A DNA stretch of 64,000 nt from Chiridota heheva. Its lineage: Eukaryota; Echinodermata; Holothuroidea; Apodida; Chiridotidae. The position numbers were made by a program, and so were the translations under genes. Each line of letters starts with the position of its first letter. Position 1 is the first letter of the stretch. Below the pieces are notes generated by a model. The model had not been told where the DNA came from. It did no database searches and saw only the letters and a program-made list of their open reading frames with translations. Below are positions 37,072 through 52,078 of this stretch, piece by piece. The DNA lies in NCBI GenBank assembly GCA_020152595.1, contig JAIGNY010003759.1, positions 57,501-121,500 on the forward strand, read 5' to 3'.

Positions 37072-37578
37072 TACACTGTGTAACACAACACTGTGCAACA
37101 CAACACTGTGCAATGCAACACTGTGCAATGCAACACTGTGCAACGCAACACTGTGCAACGCAACACTGTGCAACGCAACACTGTGCAATGCAACACTGTG
37201 CAACGCAACACTGTGCAATGCAACACTGTGCAACGCAACACTGCGCAACGCAACACTGCGCAGCGCAACACTGCGCAACGCAACACTGCGCAACGCAACA
37301 CTGTGCAACGCAACACTGTGCACCGCAACACTGTGCAACGCAACACTGTGTAACACAACACTGTGTAACACAACACTGTGTAACACAACACTGTGTATTA
37401 CAACACTGTGTTGCACATCACTGTGTAACACAACACTGTGTATTACAACACTGTGTTACACAACACTATGTGACACAACACTGTGTAACACAACACTGTG
37501 TAACACAGCACTGTGTAACACAACACTGTATAACACAACACTGTAAGACAACACTTTGTAACACAACACTGTGTAACA
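37072..37578. repeat. 15-bp minisatellite, ~34 copies
   Basis: Unit ACACTGTGCAACGCA with zones of GTGCAAYGC, GCGCAACGC and GTGTAACAC variants. The 15-base period keeps several frames open on both strands as pentapeptide repeats (e.g. HCATQ, CNATL). These are not genes. Confidence 0.97.
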
Positions 37579-37589
37579 TAGTATTTCTT

Positions 37590-38720
37590 CATATTGGTTA
37601 TGATGAAAAAGCTTCCTTACAACAATATTTGAATTTGCTCATTTTGATTATAAAAGTTATAAATATTTTTGATTTTAATTTTCTTCAGTTGTAACAGCAC
37701 TAAATTTTATTTACATATCATTTTTGTGGAATACAGAAGATTTGAATGAAAATGGATATTCAATATGTGATCTAAACCAATTGTTTCACAATACTTAGTG
37801 CTTACTCAAACAGGGTAAAGACCCTTCCATGGTATTCGTGTTATAATATTTCTGATATAGTCACCACTCTTTCTTTGTGCTTCTTTTCTCCCAAGTATTT
37901 TAATCGTTTCTTGATGGCAGCCTCAGTCCCACACTGAAAAAATGACAAAATAAATGTGTCAGACTAGTGACATCTTATAAAAGATACAAAACACCAATAC
38001 AATTTTCATGATCATTTTTCGGGTGTTCACGAGTTTAGATGAATAACAATCATCTTGATATCATATAGCAATATGGTTAATAGAGAGAGAGAGTTGAACA
38101 CACAATTACAATGACGGGGTCGTCGCCTGCGTATTCGTTTATGATAGTACAAATGCTATCACGAAACGCTTAATTACAGGTACGACGTACGGACAGACAT
38201 AACATCGACAACCAAGTCAATGTCCACGGCCTTTGATAACCAGTTGTGGTGCTTGACCATTTTATGTTTTTTTTCAAGTTGGTTGTAATGAAAAGGCTTC
38301 CCTCAAAATTAATATTTAATTTGCTCATTTTTGATAATTCGTTTTTCTTCACTAAGTTGTAAGAACTCAACAATTTTATCTAGTATTATCTGGGGTATCA
38401 TATTTTCTGGAATATAGAAGATTTGAATGAAAATGGATTTTCGAAGTGATCTGAAGGGATTATTTCACAATACCTTACTCAAACATGGTAAAGATCGTCT
38501 CATAATAATCAAGTTATGATACATCTGATACAGTCATCCATCTTCCATGCCCCTTTTCTCCTACCGCCAGTATCCCAAGCGTTCTTTCATCTCCTCTTGA
38601 TAGCTCAGTCTCACACTAAAAAATACAAAATAAAAGTTTCAGACTATAAAACATCCAAAAGTGTCAGACTATAAGACATCCATATAAAAGATATGAATCA
38701 CCTTTTACAAATAAGTATGC
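37590..38720. repeat. Diverged ~0.43-kb tandem duplication split by a SINE
   Basis: 37590-38000 and 38262-38720 share GAAAAxGCTTCCyT, TTTGCTCATTTT, GAATATAGAAGATTTGAATG, TTTCACAATAC, CTCAAACAxGGTAAAGA, GATAxAGTCA, TCAGTCxCACACT and TGTCAGACTA in order. On the minus strand both contain an exon-like stretch after TTTTTTxAG: 37839-37935 encodes CGTEAAIKKRLKYLGEKKHK before a stop, while 38500-38617 encodes an unrelated-looking peptide after indels. The pair may be duplicated, decaying terminal exons or a noncoding repeat. Confidence 0.7.
38084..38252 (-). mobile_element. tRNA-derived SINE, 5'-truncated copy
   Basis: Same family as 17158-17434: AATTGTGTGT, GACGGGGTCGTCGCCTGCG, CTATCACGAAACGCTTAAT and GTACGACGTACGGACAG are all present. 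It lacks the tRNA-like head (it breaks at CAGTTGTGGTGC) and has an internal deletion around 38174. Its tail is CTCTCTCTCT, different from the tails of the other copies. Confidence 0.9.
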
Positions 38721-39499
38721 GGAAAATTCTTACCAAAACACCAAAAAAATAGCTACACTATATTCCAGTTCAATTTTAATGTTAATTTAATTAACTAGGT
38801 AACTGAAAAAGCCTTTCAATTTAGTTTTTATTTTCTCTTAAAAGAAAATACGGTACAATCAGCTATTCCAAAATTGTATGTACCATTTCCAATGCAATAA
38901 TGACTGTGAAACTATAAGGAACCTGCTTTTAGTAAATACTGTACAAAATGGCTTTTTGACCTGATGACGAATGGAGCTCTTATTGTGGGATATTAAAATA
39001 TAAATTTAACATTATGTCAAATATACAATAGTGTGTAGGAAATGCCATTTATAGTTTTACGCAGAATCTTGTCAGAATGAATAAAAAATCTACATAGCAA
39101 TTAGCAATCATAACTAAGGTTGGGGAATGATGCATGGTGTATTGGTCATAATAGCTATTAGTATTGAGGACTACATTACAGTTTCCATGCTAGAAACTGT
39201 ACATTTACCCATTGGTCAAATCTTTCACATGCACATAAAAACCTAGCATACTGTAGCGCCAATTATCACACCCAGATAGCCCTGCAATACCAATCAACCA
39301 TGTATAGTACTATGTACATGTCTTAATTTAAACTATGGAATTTAGCTAAAATCTGATAGCCTATTTAGTAATTGAAATAATTATGGTTCTAATTCAATTA
39401 GGCTAACGTATACTTCAAAAAGTGCAGTCATGTTTAAACCTTTGAATTCCAGATGATATTTCAAGTTCCAGCTAGGAGTGGCTGACAGTACTCATCTTT
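38721..39499. other. No gene seen
   Basis: AT-rich. Possible minus-strand exon-like stretch at about 39417-39474 (LELEISSGIQRFKHDCTF after CACTCCTAG) is short and in the wrong phase to follow the 40367-40490 exon. Confidence 0.4.
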
Positions 39500-39875
39500 T
39501 GGCAATTATCAACCTCCATCCCACCTACAAACATCAATCATACAGTACCAACCATCTATAGTCTTTGTCTAAACTCCATCCTCAAAATGTAATCATTATC
39601 ATTTCTGCATGCACCTAGGTGCAACACTGCAAGACCCCTTTCCAACCCTTTATGGCTAACCCCCACCTTTACATCTCCCCCAAAAAATACAAATCAAGGG
39701 CTTTAACATGCATTGCTCTAAAAATGATGTGTTGGTCAGTATAAAGATAAAGATCAACGAGTAGCATGTGTGTTAGGCCTACCAGTACCAATAACTACAA
39801 ACTTCATGATGATACTGGTAGCCTAACGAGCCTAACGCTATGCCCCAAAACTGAAAACGGAGGCAGAGGTAAATG
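39500..39875. repeat. Duplicated block, second half inverted relative to 40651-41010
   Basis: 39500-39660 matches 40651-40804 in the same orientation (CAACCTCCATCCCACC, CAATCATACAGTACCAACCA, CAACACTGCAAGACCCCTT). 39700-39872 matches 40824-41000 in reverse complement (GATGTGTTGGTCAGTATAAA, GTGTGTTAGGCCTACCAGTA, CCCCAAAACTGAAAACGGAG). Identity by eye is above 90 percent. Confidence 0.88.
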
Positions 39876-40366
39876 GCCTAGCGTCTGAGCGTAGGCCAAT
39901 GTAAACCTTATCTTGTCATAGGCCTAGCTAGTTTGTACCCCATCTAAGTTTTGCAAAGTTAACGTTAGTTAACAGACAATATGGTCCAATGGAATTTATG
40001 GAATAATTTTGACTGCAAATATTTGTAAATTCCGTTATAAGAAGTCTATCCCCTAATTACCAAGGCAAACGTAGAAACTTCTTTTAGCAGTTTAATTTAC
40101 GCAGCTTTCTTTTAATTTCTAGTGATGTAAGATCGCAAAATTGTAATCATTTTATGGTAAAACGATTTAATAGCCGACGGTAAAAAGGCTGATGAAAACC
40201 ATTTCTTCAGTCTTTAAATTTTAATAATTCAAGTATTACGCCCAAGACGCTTGCATAGGCCTACGTTTACTCCATATTGGTACAGTTGGTTAACGCAAAA
40301 TGTATCACACTTGAGTTTAGTTGATTTTAGCTTGCAAAGAAGGTAAAAATTAATCTTTTCCCTTAC

Positions 40367-40490
40367 CCTCATGACTCATTTCTGGAACTATTTCATTCTT
40401 TGCGTCACATATACCTTTGTAATGTTGATATCTTCTATGCAACAGCTCTAAATGATTGAAAATACAGATGATTCTGTGTTCTTCGTCCAT
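40367..40490 (-). CDS. Candidate first coding exon, unknown protein
   Basis: On the minus strand, ATG (40490-40488) in a good Kozak setting (A at -3, G at +4) opens 41 codons: MDEEHRIICIFNHLELLHRR, then YQHYKGICDAKNEIVPEMSH and E. It ends at a strong donor GAGG|GTAAGG (40366) in phase 1. Its charged, helix-prone composition is protein-like and differs from random translations of this AT-rich DNA. Read unspliced it stops after five more codons. The exon lies between the two halves of an inverted duplication, with a GCGTCGCG-rich element just upstream. No downstream exon in matching phase was found; the phase-0 exon-like stretch at 37839-37935 does not fit directly. Family not recognised. Confidence 0.45.
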
Positions 40491-40534
40491 TATTTCTTGT
40501 GTCGCCGACAAACTTTGTTAATCCAGTAGTATTT

Positions 40535-41094
40535 TCACGGCCTGTGATTGATTTTTTTCGCGTCGCGAATGAAATCGCTACGTGAACGATTTTATTTTTA
40601 TCGCGCGGCTAAATAAAATCGCGTCGCGTTCGATGTGTATGCACCTTTCGGCAATATCAACCTCCATCCCACCCACAAACATCAATCATACAGTACCAAC
40701 CATCTATAGCCTTTGTCTAAATTCCATCCTCAAAATGTAATCATATTTCTGCATGCACGTAGGTGCAACACTGCAAGACCCCTTCCCAACCCTTTATGGC
40801 TAACGTTAGGAACACCTGTGATTTACTTCTGCCTCCGTTTTCAGTTTTGGGGCATAGCGTTAGGCTCGTTAGGTTACCAGTATCATCATAAAGTTTGTGG
40901 TTATTGGTACTGGTAGGCCTAACACACATGCTACTCGTTAGATCTTTATCTTTATACTGACCAACACATCATTCTTAGAGCAGTGCATGTTCTGATGTTA
41001 ATGCCCTACTAATGCATAATGTATGTAACGCGCTTTTTGGCATCGCATCGCTCTGGCAAAATTGCGTGGTGTCGCGTTCGGTGTGTCACGGCCT
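40535..41094. mobile_element. GCGTCGCG-rich transposon with possible 9-bp TSD
   Basis: TCACGGCCT occurs at 40535-40543 and 41086-41094. Between them the ends are rich in CGCGTCGCG/GTCGCGTTCG motifs (40558-40635 and 41027-41085), related to 26986-27075, while the middle is the duplicated block 40651-41010. Clear terminal inverted repeats are not visible, so the class is open (8-9 bp duplications are typical of hAT or Mutator-like elements). Confidence 0.45.
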
Positions 41095-42202
41095 AAACAC
41101 TCGAGAATAACCGTGCGTATAACATTCACATACATGTAATGTGATCAGAGGGTCCCATCTCTACCCGTCAATAAACACTATGTGAAAAGTTGCTGGAAAG
41201 TTGAAACCAACAACTATTAGTCAGGTAATAAGCAGTGTGGGGCACTGTTACTCGAGAAACTGCGATCAAGAAACTTAAATTTACTTCTGAGTTTCTCAAA
41301 TTTATGGTGTAAAAACGAACTTGATTTGTCGTCGGACATTTCAAGTGTCACAGGACACAAGCTGACAAGATTTATGCGCGCTCACGACTGAGGTCCAAAA
41401 AAGTTGAAAAGGAGGTCGATTTGAATTGAACATTTTGTTCTTAAAAATTTTGTAAAAGGATAGTCAAAACCCAAAGTATAGATTGTTCAGAACGTTTCAG
41501 ATCCCCCTGTGTTTATAATGTTCAAAAAACAATGCAAGGGAACGGCTTCAGTAGTTCAATCTAAGTCTAAAAGTGCTAAACTGTTAAAAGCTTGTGGATA
41601 ATCAACCTAATTTGTAACTCCACCAGAAACCATGTAGATAATAAAAGCAATCCGCCAAAAGGGGGTAAAGGTATGTGGACGTGTAGAGAGAAAAATAAGT
41701 CAAATTGCTTTGACTGTTTGAATTTATTAACAACCATCAAAAACTTTCAGCCAGATCATTTTTAGCATTTTTTTTTTTAATCTCAGGCATCAATTTGCAT
41801 TTTTTCTTTCACTTTTAATGATGTATTACACAGCTACCTTCGTATTTTTTTTTTGAAAAACATTTTATATGTTTATCATAGTTCGTTGAAGTGCTCCATG
41901 ATGTTTTAACCAAAACATTTTGAGTCTTTGTCATGCCCCCTAATATGATTCTAAGAGAAATATACTTTTTCATCATTTTCAGTGACTAAGATTTACAAAA
42001 GAAAGTTTGCATGAATTAAAAATATTCGCATGAACAAATTTCGCAATAACTGATCAAAACTAAAAAGTTCTTTCTATAAAAGTATAAAAACTGATCTGCT
42101 CAGACTTTAATTCTCAGAATTTTAAATGATATAGAAATTACTACATGTCCATAGACCTTTAAGAATTGACCGTTTTACAGCGTTCTAAAATTGTAAGTCT
42201 TA
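41095..42202. other. No gene seen
   Basis: No supported exon. 41885-42010 is the second copy of the dispersed repeat also at 14340-14520. Confidence 0.45.
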
Positions 42203-42772
42203 AAGGAATATTCCCATGGATTTTCATTTTTGCATATATGATAAAGAATTTTAGAAACAAAGTGGTAAAAAATTATGTTAATATCTTATTTCGTTTAAAA
42301 GTTCCGAAATTTTAAAGTATTTTTGAATTTGAACAAAACTGATCGGCAACATCTGTGATGTCATTGAGACAATTTTAACAAAACGTCAAGACTTGTATTT
42401 CTTTACAAATAATTTGAATTTTTTTCTCATTGTAAATGTGATGTACGCCAAGAAAAAACAAACAAAATGTTTTCTTGTAAATTATATTCCACCCTATCTC
42501 TATAATGAACCAAAAATGCTGTTCGATAATGTAAGAAAAAAGTGTAGTTACATTTATAAGAAATACATAAGAACTGTGCTGGAATTGCCTTGATGATATC
42601 ACCAAGCTGAAGGACATATACTGTACGGGGTTGTTATAAGAACATTTTTGTACTCTTTAAATTGTTATAACTTCTAAGGGAATAAGATATTATCATAGTT
42701 TTTTCATCACTTTGATTCTACAAATTTTCTCCATCACATATGAAAAATTGAAAATCCATGGGAATATTCCTT
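42203..42772. mobile_element. MITE with ~100-bp TIRs and TTA target duplication (PIF/Harbinger-like)
   Basis: The left end begins AAGGAATATTCCCATGGATT. The right end is its reverse complement, and similarity continues inward for about 100 bases (CATATATGAT / CATATGTGAT, ACAAAGTGGT / TCAAAGTGAT, ATATCTTATT on both). TTA flanks both ends (42200-42202, 42773-42775), fitting the TWA duplication of PIF/Harbinger elements. At 570 bp without transposase it is non-autonomous. Confidence 0.82.
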
Positions 42773-42775
42773 TTA

Positions 42776-45282
<2,507 letters not shown>

Positions 45283-46806
45283 GATGTGTTCCCACATCCT
45301 TATGTTCAAAGATGTGCTCGTGCATCCTAATATTCAGAAATGTGCTCATCGACCTAATGTTCAGAGATGTGTTTGCACATTCGTGTGTCTAAGTATGTGT
45401 TCGTACACCCTTATGTCGAAGTATGTGTTCGTATATTCTTACGTTTAAAGGTGTGTTCGTGCATCCTTATGTTCAATGATGTGTTCGTGCAATTTGTTCA
45501 AATATGTGTTCGTGCATCCTTATGTTCGTACATCCTTATGTTCGCATGTATTTGTGCATCCTATTGTTCAGAGATGTGTTCATCAACGTAATGTTCAGAG
45601 ATGTGTTTGCACATTCGTGTGTCTAAGTATGTTTTCGTACACCATTGTGTCGAAGTATGTGTTCGTACATCCTTATGTTTAAAGATGTGTTCGTGCATCC
45701 TTATGTTCAAAAGTGTCTTAGTGCAATTTGTTCAAATATGTGTTCGTGCATCCTTATGTTCAAAGACGTGTTTTTGCATCCATATGCTCAAAGATGTGTT
45801 CGTGCATCCTTATGTTCAAAGATGTGTTCGTGCACCCCTATATTCAAATATGTGTTCCTACATCCTTAAGTTCAAAACTGTGTTCGTGCATTCTTATCTT
45901 CAAAGATGTGTTCGTGCGTCCCTATGATTAAAGATATGTTCGTGCATCCTTATGTCCAAAGGTGTGTTCGTGCATCCTTATGTTTAATTATGTGTTCGCG
46001 CATCCCTATGTGTAATGATATGTTCGTGTATCCTATGTTCAAAGGTGTGTTCGTGCATCCCTATGTGTAATGATATGTTCGTGTATCCTATGTTCAAAGG
46101 TGTATTCTTGCGTCCCTTTGTTAAAAGATGTGTTCGTACATCGTTATGTCCAAGCATATGTTGATATCACATTATGTAAACATTTAAGATGTGTTCGTAC
46201 ACCCTTATATTCAAATATGAGTTCGTGCATCCATATGTCCAAGTATGTGTTCATACGTCATTAAGTTCAAAGCTGTATTTCGTACATCCTTATATCCAAA
46301 TATGTATTCATGCAACCTAATGTTCAAAGATGTGTTCGTACATTCTTATGTCCAAGTATGTGCTCGTACATCCGAATATCAAAGTATGTGTTCGTATATC
46401 ATTATGTTCAAATATGTGTTCGTGCACCTTATCTTCAAATATGTATTCGCACATTCTTATGTCCAAGTATGTGTTCGTACATCATTTTGTTCAAAGATGT
46501 ATTCGTACATCCTTATGTCCAAATTTGTGTTCGTACACCCTTATGTTAAAAGATGTATTCGCACATCCTTATGTCCCAACTATGAGTTCGTACATCATTA
46601 TGTTCAAAGATGTTTTCGTTGATCCTAATGTCCAAATATGTGTTCATGCAACCTAATGTTCAAATATGTGTTCGTACATCCTCATGTTCAAATTTGTGTT
46701 CGTACATCCTTATGTTCAAATATGTGTTCGTATAAACTTATTTTGAAAGATGTGTTCGTACTTCCTAATTATGTCTAAGCATGTGTTCGTGCATCCTTAT
46801 GTTCAA
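45283..46806. repeat. 28-bp minisatellite, main block (~55 copies)
   Basis: Unit GATGTGTTCGTGCATCCTTA + TGTTCAAA, with TGTCCAAG, GTACATCC and other variants. A 234-base higher-order duplication is visible: TCAGAGATGTGTTTGCAC at 45361 and 45595, and GTGCAATTTGTTCAAAT at 45487 and 45721. Many overlapping Val/Phe/Cys/Ser-rich frames result from the repeat and are not genes. The array resumes at 47345 after a transposon insertion. Confidence 0.96.
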
Positions 46807-47344
46807 CAGTTCGGGAGCAACCCAAAAAAACTGGGTACTCTAAAATACCCAAAAAATTGGGTACTTTTATGTATTACGTCATCGCATGAGCCTACACATT
46901 TGTCTAGCCCTCACTAAGCTTAGAGGTTTCTTATTTTCCGCTCCGAATTGTCCAAAATTTCAATGAATATCCTGAAATTTTGGAGACTGATAGTAAATAG
47001 ATATTCAAAACTTTTTGCCGCTGTTTTTTGAAATTCACGATTGTCTTTTTGAGAAAATTAATCAAACAGATTATAAACAGTCTGTTTTGTTCATTTTCTC
47101 AAAATTGCGACGGTGAATTTCAAAAAGCAGCGGCAAAAAGTTTTGAATATCTATTTACTATCAGTCTCTAAAATTTCAAGATATCCATTGAAATTTTGGA
47201 CAATCCGGAGCAAAAAATGAGAAACCTCATATGTTTAGTGTGGGCTAGACAAATGTGTAGGCTCATGCGATGACGTAATACATAAAAGTACCCAATTTTT
47301 TGGGTATTCTAAAGTACCCAGTTGTTTGGGTTGCTCCCGAACTG
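46807..47344. mobile_element. Near-perfect palindromic transposon (foldback MITE), 538 bp, 5-bp TSD
   Basis: Arms of about 255 bases: it starts CAGTTCGGGAGCAACCCAAA and ends with the reverse complement, and the arms match almost throughout (e.g. GTGTAGGCTCATGCGATGAC versus GTCATCGCATGAGCCTACAC). TTCAA is duplicated on both sides (46802-46806, 47345-47349). Removing the element and one TTCAA restores an intact 28-bp repeat unit (CTTATGTTCAAAGA). No transposase; superfamily not assigned. Confidence 0.95.
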
Positions 47345-47478
47345 TTCAAAGAGGTATTCGTACATCCTAATGTCCAAATGTGTGTTCGTACACCCTTGTG
47401 TTAAAAGTTGTATTTGCACCAGCCCTCCTTATTACCAAATATGTGTTCGTGCACCCTTATGCTCAAAGATGTATGAAT
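47345..47478. repeat. 28-bp minisatellite, distal block
   Basis: About five units continuing the 45283-46806 array in register after the transposon, with one irregular unit near 47418. Confidence 0.93.
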
Positions 47479-47573
47479 AACCGAGTCCATTATTTATAAC
47501 ATAATAGTGCGAGTGTGTCTAGCCATGCAGGGGTGTTGATCAAGTTCTTTTGTTTTTAACGCTTTAAGAAAAA

Positions 47574-47789
47574 GAAACGTCCATAAGTGGCATTTCTTGC
47601 ACATTTTGCCCATCGGGTAAGACGCAACGAGCGATAGTCCTCGCTGCTCCGCGGTGCCGGGGTGCTATTACAGGTAAAGGCGTCGAATACAAACGACGAA
47701 GACGGGTGGGTAGATTGAAATCCCCCCCCCCCCTCCCTTCCGTCTCCAAACTAATTTTACCCTTGCCAATTTGTAGCAATGGACGTTTC
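47574..47789. mobile_element. Possible small MITE with 11-bp inverted ends
   Basis: GAAACGTCCAT (47574-47584) and its exact reverse complement (47779-47789) bound a 216-base, GC-richer insert with a C13-like run at 47720-47733. No target-site duplication is apparent. Confidence 0.4.
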
Positions 47790-47861
47790 AATGTTGTATT
47801 TTAATGCTTAATTTCCACCCATGACGCATAATATAAGAATAATCCCTACCCCGGCTCGCAT

Positions 47862-48175
47862 TTGTCTACTAACTGTGGTGTAGTGGTTATCATGCATGTC
47901 TACAGACCACGAGGCCCTGGGTTCAAGCCTGGGTTGGGTAGAAACGCCAGTGCACCACAACTGGTTATCAAAGGCCGTGGACATTGACTTGGTTGTCGAT
48001 GTTATGTCTGTCCGCACGTCGTACCTGTGTTCTCGTTCGGGTCGTATTAAGCGTTTCGTGATAGCATTGTTACTATCATAACCGAATACGCAGGCAGGCG
48101 ACGACCCCGTCATTGTAATTGTGTGTACACTCGTCGTCGCTGAGTCATGGTGTAAAGTTTTCCCATTTTATTAAT
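47862..48175 (+). mobile_element. tRNA-derived SINE with 3'-transduced flank, 10-bp TSD
   Basis: 47862-48139 is the SINE: A box TGGTGTAGTGG (47876-47886), B box GGTTCAAGCCT (47920-47930), body to TGTAATTGTGTGTACAC and a (TCG)n tail. 48140-48175 is extra: CTGAGTCATGGTG, then TAAAGTTTTCCCATTTTATT and AAT. This extra 36 bases matches the minus-strand sequence immediately 3' of the SINE at 51790-52065, including that copy's own target duplication. The whole insert is flanked by CGGCTCGCAT (47852-47861 and 48176-48185). Confidence 0.95.
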
Positions 48176-48185
48176 CGGCTCGCAT

Positions 48186-48490
48186 CATAAGGGAAGCTGG
48201 CGTCTATGACTATAAACCTTCAACTGCACATAAACTTTTCCCCGATTGTTTTTATTGTTTTTAAGTTGCACCATGATTGGACTACTGAAAGCTCTAAATT
48301 CCAAGAAATTTTCAGAAACGCTAAAGTTATGATGCACGACGTAGCAGTCACTCGATAAATGTGTATGCAATTCATATAAATTTGTTGTTCGACACATCAA
48401 GTTTTTTCCGAAATGAACTGGTTAATGACTTTTTGAACGTGCTTCTTAACTAATTTAATTAGTAGTACAGGCAGACAGGCAATTCTTAAT
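48186..48490. other. No gene seen
   Basis: No supported feature between the SINE and the AT array. Confidence 0.45.
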
Positions 48491-48491
48491 A

Positions 48492-51575
<3,084 letters not shown>

Positions 51576-51672
51576 CCCAAGGCCTTTTTACCAGACTTCA
51601 AGTCGGACACTCGGACCCAAGGCCTTTTTGCCGGACTTGAAGTCGAACACTCGGACCAAAGGCCTTTTTGCC
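51576..51672. repeat. 40-bp tandem repeat x 2.4
   Basis: Unit CCCAAGGCCTTTTTGCCGGA + CTTGAAGTCGAACACTCGGA: copies at 51576-51615 and 51616-51655 and a partial third. Confidence 0.93.
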
Positions 51673-51789
51673 ATTTTGTAGTATGGCCGGCTCAGGCATC
51701 ACGGATTAGGAATCGGTGGGATATGGACTTACCTATACAACAATGCTTACATGATTAATAAAATGGTAAAACTTAACACCATGACTCAG

Positions 51790-52065
51790 CGACGACGACG
51801 AGTGTACACACAATTACAATGACGGGGTTCGCCGCCTGCGTATTTGGTTATGATAGTAACAATGCTATCACGAAACGCTAAATACGAACCGGACGAGAAC
51901 ACAGGTACGACGTACGGACGGACATAACATCGAAAACCAAGTCAATGTCCTCGGCCTTTGATAATCAGTTGTGGTGCACTGGCGTGTCTACCCAATCCAG
52001 GCTTGAACCCAGGGCCTCGTGGTCTATAGACATGTATGATAATCGCTACACCACAGTTGGTAGAC
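51790..52065 (-). mobile_element. tRNA-derived SINE, full length, 13-bp TSD; donor-type copy for 47862
   Basis: Minus-strand element starting GTCTACCAACTGTGGTGTAG, with B box region GCCTGGATTGGGTAG preceded by GGGTTCAAGCCT, and a (TCG)4-like tail ending at 51790. CACCATGACTCAG flanks both sides (51777-51789 and 52066-52078). Its 3' flank (51754-51789 on the minus strand) is the sequence found attached to the SINE at 47862-48175. Confidence 0.95.
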
Positions 52066-52078
52066 CACCATGACTCAG

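Noticed and set aside
37022-37694. Frames of 174 and 220 codons (CNATL / HCATQ repeats)
   Set aside because: 15-bp minisatellite artefact: five frames over the same DNA are open, with no start context or unique sequence to support a protein.
45367-46656. Series of Val/Phe/Cys-rich frames
   Set aside because: 28-bp minisatellite read in all three frames.
52066-52078. Second SINE tail preceding the SINE at 51790-52065 (dimer)
   Set aside because: CACCATGACTCAG occurs once on each side only and fits a simple 13-bp target-site duplication.
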